Below, piece by piece: positions 25,805 through 35,661 of a DNA stretch of 64,000 nucleotides. Location of the stretch: NCBI GenBank assembly GCA_037481695.1, contig JBBFLE010000010.1, positions 1 through 64,000 of the forward strand, read 5' to 3'. This stretch comes from a bacterium (GTDB taxonomy: Bacteria; Desulfobacterota; Desulfocorpusculales; Desulfocorpusculum). A program made the position numbers and the translations under genes. Under the pieces are notes generated by a model. The model had not been told where the DNA came from and made no database searches. It saw only the letters and a program-made list of their open reading frames with translations. Every line of letters starts with the position of its first letter. Position 1 is the first letter of the stretch.

Positions 25805-26356
25805 ATGAACCCCTTAGACATAGTCTTCTTGGGAATCTTGGGCGTGAGCCTGCTGTACAGCACCTGGAAGGGTTTTGTAAGGGATGTTTTTTCCCTGGTG
25901 GGGATCCTGGGAGGATTCCTTTTGGCCGCGCGTTATTATCCATTTGTGGCAACCTGGCTCAGGCCCTGGCTCAAGACCGAGTGGGTGGCGGCCTTGGTGG
26001 CATGTGGGGTGTTGTTCTTGGCTGCGTACGTGGGGGTGTCCTTGGTGGGCAGGATGCTGGGAAGGAGCCTGAGGCTCCTCAAGCTGGGATGGTTGGATAG
26101 AACCGTGGGTTTCGGCTTTGGACTCTTAAAGGGGCTGGTGCTGTGTCTGGGGCTTTTTGTGGCCCTGGTAAACATTCTGCCGTCCAAGACAGCGGTCTTG
26201 CAAGAATCTAGGCTGGCCCCTGTGCTTGTTGAGCTCGTCAAAGATTTAGGGGAAAAGCTGCCCGGCCAGGCAGGAAAGTGGTTGCAAGAACTGACAAGGC
26301 CAGGTGGGAAGCGGGAAGGCTGGAAGCAGGCGCAAAGCAATGGAAAGCAAACCTGA
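25805..26356 (+). CDS. CvpA family membrane protein
   Basis: 183 residues with four predicted membrane helices (DIVFLGILGVSLLYSTWKG, FSLVGILGGFLLAARYY, WVAALVACGVLFLAAYVGVSLVG, GFGFGLLKGLVLCLGLFVALVNILP). The FVRDVFSLVGILGGFLLA pattern is typical of CvpA. The start at ATG 25805 is the family start. Family members affect colicin V production and purine or envelope phenotypes; the exact role is uncertain. Its TGA overlaps the next ATG (TGATG). Confidence 0.85.
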   Translation: MNPLDIVFLGILGVSLLYSTWKGFVRDVFSLVGILGGFLLAARYYPFVATWLRPWLKTEWVAALVACGVLFLAAYVGVSLVGRMLGRSLRLLKLGWLDRTVGFGFGLLKGLVLCLGLFVALVNILPSKTAVLQESRLAPVLVELVKDLGEKLPGQAGKWLQELTRPGGKREGWKQAQSNGKQT

Positions 26357-26514
26357 TGGGTAAGAGATCTTTCATTTCCAGAATCATCCGCCTGATCATG
26401 AAAAAAAACAGGGGCCCAAGAGCCTCCAGGGGTGCTTTGTCCCAAGAGCAAGCCCCGGGTGTGCGCTCTTCGGCCGAGAAGTTGCTTCTGGAGATGAAAT
26501 TCGGTAAACGTTGA
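26356..26514 (+). CDS. Small basic protein, hypothetical
   Basis: 52 codons starting at an ATG that overlaps the cvpA stop (TGATG), ending 25 nt before the dapA start. The product is strongly basic (MGKRSFISRIIRLIMKKNRG at the start, EMKFGKR at the end). No homology recognised. Overlap and tight spacing make translation plausible, not proven. Confidence 0.4.
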   Translation: MGKRSFISRIIRLIMKKNRGPRASRGALSQEQAPGVRSSAEKLLLEMKFGKR

Positions 26515-26539
26515 AGAAAAACAATTGGGGAGGAACAGG

Positions 26540-27430
26540 ATGGACCTAAGGGGATGTCACATACCATTGGTGACGCCGTTTCTGGAGGATGGAAGCATAG
26601 ATGAACCTGGGCTTAGGAAGTTGGTGAATCATCTCATAGAGGTGGAGGGTGTAGACGGGCTTGTGCCTTGTGGGACCACAGGGGAGTCGCCCACCCTCAC
26701 ACATGAGGAGCACGGCCGGGTCATAGAGATCGTGGTTCAAGAGGCCAGGGGCAGGGTTCCTGTGATTGCGGGAACCGGTTCCAACAGCACTGCTGAGGCC
26801 ATAGAGATGACTAGGCACGCAGAGCGGGTTGGGGCAGATGCCACTCTTCAGGTTTGTCCATATTACAATAAACCCATGCAGGGGGGGTTGCTGGCCCATT
26901 TCAGGGCCATAGCCCAAAGCACCAGGCTTCCCGTGGTGCTATATAATATTCCCGGCCGCACAGGTCGCAACATAGAGCCCGAGACGGTCATAGAGCTGGC
27001 CAAGCTGGATGGCATAATAGGGATAAAGGATGCTTGCGGGGATCTTACCCAGACCATGCGCATCCTGGAGGCCACCCGCCAAGGCAAGAAACCCTTCTAT
27101 GTGCTTTCCGGGGAAGATGCCCTGACCTTCCCCATGATGGCTCTGGGGGGTCATGGGGTGATATGTGCGGTGGGCAACGTGATAGGAAGGGAATACAGGG
27201 AAATGGTTCACCTCATGCTGGAAGGCCGTGTGGAAGAAGCCAGGGAGATCCATTTCCGAACCCTTCCTGTGGTAAGAGCCCTCTTTATGGAAACCAACCC
27301 GGTGCCTGTGAAAGAAGCCCTCAACATGATGGGCCTTCCGGCTGGGCCCCTGAGGCTTCCCCTGACTCCCATGAGCCAGGCCAATAGGGAAATCTTGAGA
27401 AAGGCTCTGCAGGCAATAGGCCGATTGTGA
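26540..27430 (+). CDS. dapA: 4-hydroxy-tetrahydrodipicolinate synthase
   Basis: 296 residues from ATG 26540 after GGGGAGGAAC. Condenses pyruvate with aspartate semialdehyde in lysine and diaminopimelate synthesis. The Schiff-base Lys is in GIIGIKDACGD near residue 162, the catalytic Tyr in VLYNIPGRTG, and the substrate loop is CGTTGESPT. Full-length for the family. dapB and other dap genes are not in the window. Confidence 0.95.
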   Translation: MDLRGCHIPLVTPFLEDGSIDEPGLRKLVNHLIEVEGVDGLVPCGTTGESPTLTHEEHGRVIEIVVQEARGRVPVIAGTGSNSTAEAIEMTRHAERVGADATLQVCPYYNKPMQGGLLAHFRAIAQSTRLPVVLYNIPGRTGRNIEPETVIELAKLDGIIGIKDACGDLTQTMRILEATRQGKKPFYVLSGEDALTFPMMALGGHGVICAVGNVIGREYREMVHLMLEGRVEEAREIHFRTLPVVRALFMETNPVPVKEALNMMGLPAGPLRLPLTPMSQANREILRKALQAIGRL

Positions 27431-27848
27431 GGTGTGATAAGGCGGTGGTTGGGCCATGATCTTTGAGGATTGGAGGCTCTGGAGTCCAACAGGTTAAGGC
27501 TGATCCAAGATCCCTTGGTCTTTTCCTCAGAATGTACCGTGGAAATATGGCCTCAGGTACATGGGCCCAATGTTCCATTGGGTTGAATTAAAATATTTTT
27601 TGGAATTTTTGCCCGGCACCGATACCCTAAAAAACATACAGAAACAAAAGCCGGGCTACTTGCCACACACCTCAAACCCCCTGTGGAGTTGATTATAAAG
27701 ATTTTTTTGGCCATGTTCATGAAAAGGTCTGTGGGGCAGAAAAAAGGGGGGGACACCAACAACAGGGCAGGCCACTGGTATTGGGGACAGAGGGCTCCTT
27801 GTGGAGCCAGGGGCTTAGGATGAAACAAGAGTGTAATTGACTCCAAGG
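27431..27848. other. Intergenic region upstream of hsp20
   Basis: Over 400 nt without a convincing gene on either strand. It contains several A/T tracts. No tRNA, CIRCE element or consensus sigma32 promoter could be identified by eye. It presumably holds the promoter of the hsp20-lon unit. Confidence 0.35.
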
Positions 27849-27890
27849 AAGGCCAAAACATTGGTCTGGCCTTTTCCTGGAGGGAGGGAG
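27849..27890 (+). promoter_or_regulatory. Possible fourU-type RNA thermometer in the hsp20 leader
   Basis: CTTTTCC (27871-27877) can pair through seven positions (three G-U) with GGGAGGG (27882-27888), which is the Shine-Dalgarno of hsp20, around a TGGA loop. Four consecutive U face the Shine-Dalgarno, the fourU pattern. A competing hairpin, AAGGCCA (27849-27855) with TGGCCTT (27867-27873), uses part of the same U/C strand and would free the site. Fold not calculated. Confidence 0.4.
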
Positions 27891-27897
27891 AATTCCC

Positions 27898-28341
27898 ATG
27901 GATGTCATAAAGAAGATAGGAATCCGAAGAGGTCTGGAAGACATGCAGGACCAGATGGAGCGAATGATGGAAGAGGTGGCCCAACACCTCTCTCGTTCTT
28001 TTTTCCCCAGGTCCTCTCCAGGATTTGCCCCGCCCATGGATCTGTACGAGACTCCTGAGGAGATCCTGATACTGGTGGAGATGGCCGGTATGCGCAGCGA
28101 GGAGATTCAGGTGATCATGGATCGTGGGGTGCTTAGGATCTCAGGGGTGCGCACAAATCCAGTCTGCGATCCCCAAAGAAGGGTCCATCAAATGGAAATT
28201 GATTTTGGTCCTTTTGAGAGAAGTGTTCGCATCCGCGTGCCCGTGCAGGAGGAAAAGATTCAGGCTGTTTATCGAGATGGCTTCCTGATGATTCGGGTTC
28301 CTAAGGGGCCTGAGCTGAGCCGGGAGATCCTGGTCAAGTAA
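27898..28341 (+). CDS. Hsp20/alpha-crystallin small heat-shock protein
   Basis: 147 residues. Alpha-crystallin domain from about residue 45 ([20 protein letters not shown] ... VLRISGVR ... [10 protein letters not shown] ... [12 protein letters not shown]). The C-terminal I-x-I/V anchor is seen as REILVK. ATP-independent holdase. It lies 50 nt upstream of lon, so chaperone and protease are likely cotranscribed as a stress unit. Confidence 0.93.
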   Translation: MDVIKKIGIRRGLEDMQDQMERMMEEVAQHLSRSFFPRSSPGFAPPMDLYETPEEILILVEMAGMRSEEIQVIMDRGVLRISGVRTNPVCDPQRRVHQMEIDFGPFERSVRIRVPVQEEKIQAVYRDGFLMIRVPKGPELSREILVK

Positions 28342-28391
28342 GGAACTCTGAAGCAGCCAAGCTGACGTTGCGGCATATAAGGAGGACAAGG

Positions 28392-30824
28392 ATGAGCGAG
28401 GAACCCACCGTAGAGAACTCAGTGGAGCAGGAGGCTCCAGGCGCTCTGCCCGAGGAAGTCCCCATAATGCCCCTGAAGGAGATGGTGGCTTTCCCCAAGA
28501 TGATGCTTCCCATGATCGTGGCAGACGAGCGGCTTGTGAGGCTTGTGGACGAAGCCGTGGTGCGCGATAGGTTCATGGGACTGGTGGCCTTGAGAGAAGG
28601 TGCTGAAGAAAAGGATCCTTCAGGCCTTTACCAGGTTGGGGTACTGGTCCTAATACAAAAGATGTTGAAAATGCCTGATGGAAGCCTTCGATTATTGGTC
28701 CAGGCTCTGGCCAGGATGCAGGTGATGGAATACATCCAGCAGGAGCCTTACCTGAGGGCAAAGATCAGGGTCCTGGAAGACCAGCTGGTGGAGGATCTGG
28801 AGACTCAGGCTTTGATGTCCAACATCAAGGGTCTTTTCAAGAGGCTTCTGGATATGTCTCCCCATCTGCCCTCAGAGTTGGGCATCATAGCCTTGAACGT
28901 GGAAAACCCAGGTAACCTGGCTGACCTGGTGGCTGCCAATCTGAATGTGAAGGTTGAGGAAAAACAGGAGGTTCTAGAGGCTCTGGAGGTCAAAGACAGA
29001 CTCCAAAAGGTGCTTAGACTGCTCAACAGGGAGGTCCAGATCCTGGAATTGGGAAGTAAGATCCAAAACGAGATCAAGGGGCAGATGGACAAGGTTCAGA
29101 GGGATTTTTACCTCAGGGAGCAGCTAAAGGCCATCCAGAGAGAGCTTGGGGAAACGGATGAAAAGACCGCCGAGATCCAAGAATTGAGAGAAAAGATAGA
29201 GAAGGCCCAAATGCCCCAGGAAGCCAAGGAAGTGGCGCTCAAGGAATTGGACAGGCTCTCCAAGATGCCCCCCGCTGCGGCAGAATACACGGTCTCGCGC
29301 ACCTATCTGGATTGGCTGGTGGATCTGCCCTGGTCCATCTTCACCCAGGACAACATGGACATAGATAGAGCCAGGGCGGTCTTGGATGAAGATCATTATG
29401 ATCTGGAAAAGGTCAAGAAACGCATAATAGAGTACCTTGCGGTGAGAAAGCTCAAACCCGATGCCAAGGGGCCCATCCTTTGCTTTGTGGGGCCTCCAGG
29501 CACTGGCAAGACATCTTTGGGCCAATCCATAGCAAGGGCTCTGGGCAGGAAGTTCGTCAGGCTTTCCCTGGGCGGTGTGAGGGACGAGGCAGAGATCAGG
29601 GGTCACCGCAGGACTTATGTAGGGGCCTTGCCCGGGCGAATCATCCAAGGCATACGCAAGGCTAGATCCTCAAATCCCATCTTCATGCTGGACGAAGTGG
29701 ACAAACTGGGGATGGACTTCAGGGGTGATCCATCCTCGGCCCTCTTGGAAGTGTTGGACCCGGAGCAAAATCACTCCTTCTCTGATCATTACCTGGAGGT
29801 GCCCTATGATCTTTCCAGGGTCATGTTTATAACCACAGCCAATGTGCTGGAAACCATTCCAGCACCACTGAGGGACAGGATGGAGGTGTTGGAGCTACCC
29901 GGGTACACCTTGGAGGAAAAGGCCATGATAGCCCAGCAGTATCTCATACCCAGACAGCTGGAAGCCCACGGCCTGCCCCATGATGCCATTTCTTTCGACA
30001 AGAGGGCTATCAGGAGAATCATTCAGGAATATACAAAGGAAGCCGGGGTGCGAAATCTGGAAAGGGAGATAGCTGCAATTTGCAGGGCTGTGGCCAGCGA
30101 GCACGCCTCGGGCAGGTCCAAGAAGGTCCATGTGACTCCGGCCAGTGTGATGTCCTATCTGGGACAAGCCAAGTTCTATTCTGAGGTGGCAGAGAGGACC
30201 TCCCAGGCAGGTGTGGCCACAGGCCTCGCCTGGACTCCCGTGGGAGGCGACATCCTCTTTGTGGAGGCCACCAAGATGCCGGGCAAGAAATCCTTGATCC
30301 TGACAGGGCAACTGGGCGATGTGATGAAGGAATCTGCACAGGCAGCCCTGAGCTTCATCAGAGCCAATGCAGAAAGTCTCAAGATCGACCCAGAGTTCTT
30401 TGAGAAATATGACATACATGTGCATGTGCCTGCAGGAGCTATTCCCAAAGACGGTCCATCTGCGGGTGTGACCATACTGGCAGCCTTGATCTCGCTGTTG
30501 ACAGATCGTCCTGTACGGCCGGATGTGGCCATGACCGGGGAGATAACCCTAAGGGGCCTGGTCCTGCCCGTAGGCGGCATAAAGGAAAAGGTGCTGGCTG
30601 CACACAGAGCCGGGATACAGACGGTCATTCTGCCTGAAAAAAACCGCAAGGATCTGGAAGAGGTTCCACAGAAGGTTCGAAAAGAGATGCGCTTTCATCT
30701 GATCAGACGCATGGAGGAGGTGGCACGCCTTGCTCTTAGGCCTGCCCCTCGAAAGTCAAAGGCTCAGCGTGTGAGGCCTGGTGATCAAAGGGAGCCCAGG
30801 GCGGCCATGCCCCAGGAGCCCTGA
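28392..30824 (+). CDS. lon: ATP-dependent protease Lon (LonA)
   Basis: 810 residues from ATG 28392 after AGGAGG; the TTG at 28368 lies upstream of that site. LonN substrate domain (about 20-215), coiled-coil region ([15 protein letters not shown]), AAA+ with Walker A GPPGTGKT near 366 and Walker [10 protein letters not shown], and the P domain with catalytic Ser in KDGPSAGVT near 690 and Lys in [12 protein letters not shown] near 732. Degrades damaged proteins in the cytosol. Cotranscription with hsp20 is likely. Confidence 0.97.
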   Translation: MSEEPTVENSVEQEAPGALPEEVPIMPLKEMVAFPKMMLPMIVADERLVRLVDEAVVRDRFMGLVALREGAEEKDPSGLYQVGVLVLIQKMLKMPDGSLRLLVQALARMQVMEYIQQEPYLRAKIRVLEDQLVEDLETQALMSNIKGLFKRLLDMSPHLPSELGIIALNVENPGNLADLVAANLNVKVEEKQEVLEALEVKDRLQKVLRLLNREVQILELGSKIQNEIKGQMDKVQRDFYLREQLKAIQRELGETDEKTAEIQELREKIEKAQMPQEAKEVALKELDRLSKMPPAAAEYTVSRTYLDWLVDLPWSIFTQDNMDIDRARAVLDEDHYDLEKVKKRIIEYLAVRKLKPDAKGPILCFVGPPGTGKTSLGQSIARALGRKFVRLSLGGVRDEAEIRGHRRTYVGALPGRIIQGIRKARSSNPIFMLDEVDKLGMDFRGDPSSALLEVLDPEQNHSFSDHYLEVPYDLSRVMFITTANVLETIPAPLRDRMEVLELPGYTLEEKAMIAQQYLIPRQLEAHGLPHDAISFDKRAIRRIIQEYTKEAGVRNLEREIAAICRAVASEHASGRSKKVHVTPASVMSYLGQAKFYSEVAERTSQAGVATGLAWTPVGGDILFVEATKMPGKKSLILTGQLGDVMKESAQAALSFIRANAESLKIDPEFFEKYDIHVHVPAGAIPKDGPSAGVTILAALISLLTDRPVRPDVAMTGEITLRGLVLPVGGIKEKVLAAHRAGIQTVILPEKNRKDLEEVPQKVRKEMRFHLIRRMEEVARLALRPAPRKSKAQRVRPGDQREPRAAMPQEP

Positions 30825-30832
30825 GCAGGGCC

Positions 30833-31564
30833 TCATTGTTGTTCTTGTGTGAAGAGCTCTTGCTCCTCCTGGGTGAGCTCTTCGGGGAGGGGCAGGCTTC
30901 GGCGTTCCTCAGCAGAGGCTTGCTTCCAGAACCTCTGGAATTCCTCCAGAGCCATCTCCCTGTCCGCCTTTCTCCAATAGAGCATTCCCAGGTGGTAATG
31001 GGCCGGTGCGTACCCGGGGTCCACCTCCAGTGCCTTGAGATACATCTCCATCTCTTGCTCTGGATCATCTACCAACTCCCTGGCACGATCCACCCATTCC
31101 TGGGCAGCCCACCTCTTGAGCTGCACCTCCGGATCGGATTCCATGATCTGAGGCGATGGGGGAGGGCCTTGTGAGGAAGAAGGGGTTTTGGACTCTGCTT
31201 CAGAGCCTGAGGTCCCTGTAGGGGGCCTGCTCTTTTTGGAAGCAGTTACATTTTTCTGGGAAGGGGCGGGGCGGGTCTGCTTCTGAGGACGGCCTTCAGG
31301 TCCTGGCAGGGGAGGAGCTGGCTGGATACGCGGGATGGACTGCCTTTCCTCAGAGGGCCCCAGGAGTTCTGGCTCTGTGGCCGGGCGTTGTTTCAACCAC
31401 CAGGTGGCTGTTGCTGCCCCAAGCAATAAGAAGGCCAAGACAGATACAGCCAGGCCCGCCAGAGTCCTTCTCCTTTGCCTTTTCAGGGCGCTGGGGATGT
31501 GAACTCCACATCTGGCGCAATAGAGTTCCTCAGGCTGTCTGAATCCACACTTGGGGCATTCCAT
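30833..31564 (-). CDS. Zinc-ribbon membrane-anchored TPR protein
   Basis: 243 residues. An N-terminal zinc ribbon (CPKCGFRQPEELYCARCG) is followed by a basic patch and one membrane helix (LAGLAVSVLAFLLLGAATATWW, about 35-57), a long Pro/Ser-rich linker, and a C-terminal TPR-like pair (EMYLKALEVDPGYAPAHYHLGMLYWRK). The topology suggests the ribbon in the cytosol and TPR outside. Function unknown. Converges with lon with only 8 nt between the stops. Confidence 0.75.
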   Translation of the reverse strand: MECPKCGFRQPEELYCARCGVHIPSALKRQRRRTLAGLAVSVLAFLLLGAATATWWLKQRPATEPELLGPSEERQSIPRIQPAPPLPGPEGRPQKQTRPAPSQKNVTASKKSRPPTGTSGSEAESKTPSSSQGPPPSPQIMESDPEVQLKRWAAQEWVDRARELVDDPEQEMEMYLKALEVDPGYAPAHYHLGMLYWRKADREMALEEFQRFWKQASAEERRSLPLPEELTQEEQELFTQEQQ

Positions 31565-32038
31565 GGGTTTTTCCCTGTCAGCCTTCCCTTATCATACCAG
31601 TCTTGAGCATATCAAGGGTCTGCTTTTTTTCTCTTGACATCGGCCCCTGGATGGGCTACAGGAGAGGACCGGTAATCATGACATGTTTGATTTTCCGAGA
31701 CCGGCTATCCATGTGTTGGCCCTCCAGGGTCTACTTTTAGCCCAAGCTGCCCTTGAAGCTGGTCTCCAGGACAAGAGTATTGGCCTCTTTCCCGTAAAGA
31801 CCTTGGGAATCCTGGCCAAGGGTCTCATGGGATAGGGGTGGTAGGGCTTAGAATCCCCTTGCCTGGTTCGCAGCAGGGGATTTGATTGGTTCCATCTTAG
31901 GGAATGATTCCTGAGATCTCTAGAGGGTGGTATCGTGATTCTCGGGATGAGATGTTGATGGGGGCCGAAAAAGGAGGCTTTGTGGCCAGGCTCAATTTTT
32001 TCATTGAGAAATGCTAAGCCCTGAAAGGAGGAAACAAG
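31565..32038. other. Divergent intergenic region before TRAP operon 1
   Basis: 474 nt with no convincing gene. TTGACA at 31634-31639 has a weak TACAGG 17 nt downstream. An 11-nt palindrome, GGAATGATTCC, starts at 31901. Near the dctP start, CTCAAT (31991-31996) can pair with ATTGAG (32003-32008). None is strong enough to name a regulator. Confidence 0.35.
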
Positions 32039-33082
32039 ATGAAACGTTTGGGGTCAAGTGCAAAATTAATAGGCTTTTTGCTGGCCAGTATGTTCTTGGG
32101 GTGGAGCGGTATTTGCGAGGCCCAGGGCAAGGCTTCCCAGCCGCAGGTGATAAAGATATCCCACCAGTGGCCGGGTGGGACCCTGGAGAAAGGTGATTTC
32201 AGGGATCGGCTGTGTAGGCTTTTTGCAAAGAAGGCAGAGCAGATGACTTCTGGGGCACTCAAATTCGAGGTGTACCCGGCCTCGGTGCTTTTCAAACCCC
32301 AGGCCCAATATGATGCCATGCTCAAGGGTGCCCTGGATATGAGCGTATTTCCCCTGGACTATGCTGCTGGCAAAGTCCCCCAGTTTTCCATAACCCTCAT
32401 GCCCTGTATCGTAAAAGATCACCAGCAGGCCATGAGGTGGAAAGATTCGGCCATAGGCAAGAAGATCGAGAGCATATGTGAAGAAAACGGCATCAAGATC
32501 CTCACATGGGCATGGTGCGGTGGCGGGATAGCCAGCCGTGGCAAGCCGGTGAGGCTTCCGGAAGATATGAAAGGCCTCAAAGCCAGGGCCGCGGGCAAGA
32601 TGTTCGAGAAGATGCTTCATGAGGGAGCTGGCGCAGCCATCACCAGCATGCCTTCCTCTGAGATATATTTTGCTCTTCAGACAGGGGTGCTGGATGTCTG
32701 TCTGACTTCATCTTCCTCTTTTGAGTCATACAGGCTCTATGAACAGGTTCAACACTACACCTCCCCCAGAAAGACCACCATCTGGTACATGCTGGAGCCC
32801 CTTGTGATCTCCATGGCTTCGTGGAAGAAACTTTCTGCCGAGCACCAGAAAGTGCTGATGGAGGTTGGCAGGGAGCTGGAGAAGTTTGCCTTGGAAGAGG
32901 CCATAAAGGACGACACCGAGGTGGCGCAGTTGTTTCAGGAAAAAGGAGTCAAGGTCTATGACATGACTCCGGAGGACTTCCAGGTCTGGCTAGAGGTCTC
33001 CAAGAAGACAGCCTGGAAGGAGTTTGCCGAAAAGGTAAAGGAGGGTAAGGAACTTCTGGAGATGGCCTTGGCTGTGAAGTGA
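32039..33082 (+). CDS. TRAP transporter substrate-binding protein (DctP family), transporter 1
   Basis: 347 residues with a Sec signal peptide (MKRLGSSAKLIGFLLASMFL, cleaved near CEAQG). The mature part has DctP features: VIKISHQWPGGT, LKFEVYPASVLFKPQAQYDAM, EDMKGLKARAAGKMFEKML and the C-terminal long helix. Binds an organic anion in the periplasm and delivers it to the DctQM permease encoded next. AAAGGAGG precedes the start. The ligand is unknown. Confidence 0.93.
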   Translation: MKRLGSSAKLIGFLLASMFLGWSGICEAQGKASQPQVIKISHQWPGGTLEKGDFRDRLCRLFAKKAEQMTSGALKFEVYPASVLFKPQAQYDAMLKGALDMSVFPLDYAAGKVPQFSITLMPCIVKDHQQAMRWKDSAIGKKIESICEENGIKILTWAWCGGGIASRGKPVRLPEDMKGLKARAAGKMFEKMLHEGAGAAITSMPSSEIYFALQTGVLDVCLTSSSSFESYRLYEQVQHYTSPRKTTIWYMLEPLVISMASWKKLSAEHQKVLMEVGRELEKFALEEAIKDDTEVAQLFQEKGVKVYDMTPEDFQVWLEVSKKTAWKEFAEKVKEGKELLEMALAVK

Positions 33083-33108
33083 GCCTTTTGTGCCCAGGGA
33101 GGAGGTAC

Positions 33109-33618
33109 ATGGAGCTGTTGATGAGGCTTGCCAGGTGGGTGGAGGGATTCAACAGGGTGCTCTACTGGATAAGTGCGGTGGCCATATTGGTATCCTCCCT
33201 CATACTCAGCTACGAAGTACTCATGCGTTACGTTTTCAAGATTCCCACCATCTGGGAAATAGAGTCGGCCATCTACCTGGGGGTGATGGCTACCTTCCTG
33301 GGCTCTGCATATGGGCTCAAAGACGGAGCCCACATAAACATAGATGTGGTCATAAGGGCCTTGCGCCCAGAGGTAAGAGACAAGATGGAAAGGATCACCT
33401 CATGCATGGCCTTGCTCTTCACCTCATATGTGGCCTACAAGGGTTGGGGTCTCTTCTGGGAGGCCTTCAGCAAGGGATGGCGTTCCGAGTCCCTCTGGGG
33501 GCCTCCCCTGGCAATTCCCTATCTTTTCCTGCCCCTTGGCATGACCATGCTCTCACTGCAGTTGTTGATCCAGATTCTGGGCTTGAGTGGGAGGGCCTGC
33601 ACAGGTCATACCCATTGA
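33109..33618 (+). CDS. TRAP transporter small permease (DctQ family), transporter 1
   Basis: 169 residues from ATG 33109, preceded by GGAGGAGG. Four membrane helices, including VLYWISAVAILVSSLILSYEVLMRY and LGVMATFLGSAYGLKDGAHINIDVV, the DctQ hallmark. It forms the membrane complex with DctM and uses a sodium or proton gradient. It starts 26 nt after dctP. Confidence 0.93.
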   Translation: MELLMRLARWVEGFNRVLYWISAVAILVSSLILSYEVLMRYVFKIPTIWEIESAIYLGVMATFLGSAYGLKDGAHINIDVVIRALRPEVRDKMERITSCMALLFTSYVAYKGWGLFWEAFSKGWRSESLWGPPLAIPYLFLPLGMTMLSLQLLIQILGLSGRACTGHTH

Positions 33619-33650
33619 CACCCATCATGTGCAACGAGTAGGAGGGATTC

Positions 33651-35018
33651 ATGCTCCAGGATCCCATAACATTGGGGATCATCATCATAGGAGTTCTTTT
33701 CGTGGCCCTTTTCAGCGGCATGCCCATAGCCTTTGGCCTGGGAGTGCCTTCTCTGGTTTTCATGTACCTTTTCCTGGATCCTGCCCAGTTCGACATGACG
33801 GCACTTGTGATGTTCGATGGAGTGAACGACTTCGGCCTTCTGGCCATACCTCTTTTCGTGCTCATGGGGGCCATAGTGGCCGTGACTCCTTGCGGTGCAG
33901 ACCTGTATGAGGGGATTCATCGGTGGATATATAAGCTCCCAGGAGGCCTTGCCATCAGCAATGTGCTTGCCTGCGCCATCTTTTCGGCCCTGTGCGGATC
34001 CAGCCCTGCCACAGCTGCGGCCATAGGAACCATGGGCATACCCGAGATGCGCAAGCGAGGATACCCAGAATCATTGGCCTGTGGCTCCATAGTGGGGGGC
34101 GGAGCCCTGGGCAACCTGATTCCCCCTGGTGTGGTGCCCATTGTTTATGGGATAGCAACCCAGACTTCCATTGGAAAGCTCTTTATCGGAAGCGTGATCC
34201 CCGGGATAGTGGTAACGGCCATGATGTGCGCCTGGGTGGTGCTATATGCCAGATGGGCCCGCAACAGGCAGGCCATACCCACTGCGGTCCAGGCAGGGGC
34301 AGGAGGTGGTCCTACGGGAAGGGAGTTTTACGGGGAGGTCTCTTACAGCTTTCAGGAAAGAATGGCAGGCATTCTCAAGGTGAGCCCTTTCATGCTCCTG
34401 GTTGTATTTCTCCTGGTGGTTCTCTACGGTGGATACGCCACACCCAGTGAGGCTGCGGGAGTATGCGCCATAGCAACCTTTGTCATGGTCATCCTCATCT
34501 ACAGGCTACGCTCCTTCAAGGCGTACAAAGATATCCTGGAGATGACAGTTAGGGAAAGCGTGATGATCATGCTCATAATCGCCAGTTCATTTCTTTTCAC
34601 CACGCTTCTAACAAAGCTTTACATAACTCAGGCCATCACCCAGTCTCTGGTGAGCTGGGGTCTGAATAGGTGGGTCTTGATGGGAACCATCAACTTCTTT
34701 TTTCTGATACTGGGCTGTTTGCTCCCACCCGTGGCCATAGTGCTCATAGCCTGTCCCATTCTCCATCCTGTTATCACCGCATATGGATTCGATCCAGTAT
34801 GGTTCGGTATCATCATCACCATGAACATGGAGGTGGGCATGATCACCCCGCCTTTTGGGCTTAATCTCTTTGTGGTCAAGGGCATAGCCCCCAGCATACC
34901 CTTGGAGAAGATCCTGGCAGGATCAACTCCTTTTGCCCTGTGCCTGGCCCTGGGCATTGTGGTCTGTTCTGTCTGGCCGGAGCTCATCACATGGCTTCCG
35001 AGCCAGATGATCCGTTGA
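33651..35018 (+). CDS. TRAP transporter large permease (DctM family), transporter 1
   Basis: 455 residues, about 12 membrane helices. Family motifs: FSGMPIAFGLGVPSLV, IFSALCGSSPATAAAIGTMGIPEM, GGGALGNLIPPGVVPIVYG and MNMEVGMITPPFGLNLFV. The last 32 nt overlap, tail to tail, the end of the EcfT gene on the other strand. Confidence 0.95.
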   Translation: MLQDPITLGIIIIGVLFVALFSGMPIAFGLGVPSLVFMYLFLDPAQFDMTALVMFDGVNDFGLLAIPLFVLMGAIVAVTPCGADLYEGIHRWIYKLPGGLAISNVLACAIFSALCGSSPATAAAIGTMGIPEMRKRGYPESLACGSIVGGGALGNLIPPGVVPIVYGIATQTSIGKLFIGSVIPGIVVTAMMCAWVVLYARWARNRQAIPTAVQAGAGGGPTGREFYGEVSYSFQERMAGILKVSPFMLLVVFLLVVLYGGYATPSEAAGVCAIATFVMVILIYRLRSFKAYKDILEMTVRESVMIMLIIASSFLFTTLLTKLYITQAITQSLVSWGLNRWVLMGTINFFFLILGCLLPPVAIVLIACPILHPVITAYGFDPVWFGIIITMNMEVGMITPPFGLNLFVVKGIAPSIPLEKILAGSTPFALCLALGIVVCSVWPELITWLPSQMIR

Positions 35019-35658
35019 GGCTTCCAGGCAGGTACGCCCTGGCCCTGAGGGCTCGGCTCACCTGCTCGGCCCGACGAAAGACCCCCTCCAACAGAAGCTG
35101 GCCCATAAGGAGAAGGTGTTTGAAACGCTCTTTCCATGAAAGCCTGCGTGGAGAAAAGGCCCTGGCCCTTTGAGCCTTGAGCAGACTCTTTATCTCTTCC
35201 TGCATCAATGGCAGAAAGCGTATGGAGATAAGCAGCATGATTCCCACGTCTCTGGATGAGATCCCCAGCCATCTCAAGGGGAAGGGTCTCAAGATCCGCT
35301 CCAGAAGCTTGAGAAATTCTCCTGAAGAAGTGCAGGCTGCCACCAGGTGGGCAATCCAAAGAAGCAGGCAGAGCCTCCACAGAAGCAGTAAGCCCGAGAG
35401 CCAATGCCCACCCAGCCCATGGGTCAGGCCTATTGCCCCCACCAGGGGAAGCGCTGGCCAGCAGGAACGCATGGTTTTCCAGGGATTCTGCTTTGCCAGA
35501 GCTTGAAGGATCAACCAGATGAGGGTTGAAAGTGCTGGCACCAGGGGATGGGAAAGGCTTGCCAGCGTGATTCCAAGTAAAAAGCCCAAGCCCAGTTTGA
35601 GCCAGGCAGGCGCTCTATGAAGCGTAGAGGAGGCCTCTTGTAAGAGCGGGCCTGACAT
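34987..35658 (-). CDS. bioN: EcfT/BioN-type transmembrane subunit of an ECF transporter
   Basis: 223 residues, hydrophobic, with about five membrane segments and the cytosolic coupling helices containing two A-R-A/A-R motifs (KAQRARAFSPRR and SRALRARAYLPGS), the EcfT signature for contact with the ATPases. Directly follows bioM and bioY, so it serves biotin uptake. Its stop lies within the end of the convergent dctM gene. Confidence 0.88.
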   Translation of the reverse strand: MSGPLLQEASSTLHRAPAWLKLGLGFLLGITLASLSHPLVPALSTLIWLILQALAKQNPWKTMRSCWPALPLVGAIGLTHGLGGHWLSGLLLLWRLCLLLWIAHLVAACTSSGEFLKLLERILRPFPLRWLGISSRDVGIMLLISIRFLPLMQEEIKSLLKAQRARAFSPRRLSWKERFKHLLLMGQLLLEGVFRRAEQVSRALRARAYLPGSLNGSSGSEAM

Positions 35659-35661
35659 TTC

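Noticed and set aside
27590-27680. c-di-GMP or other known riboswitch before hsp20
   Set aside because: Some GCCGGG-like pieces recall such elements, but the conserved core sequences are missing.
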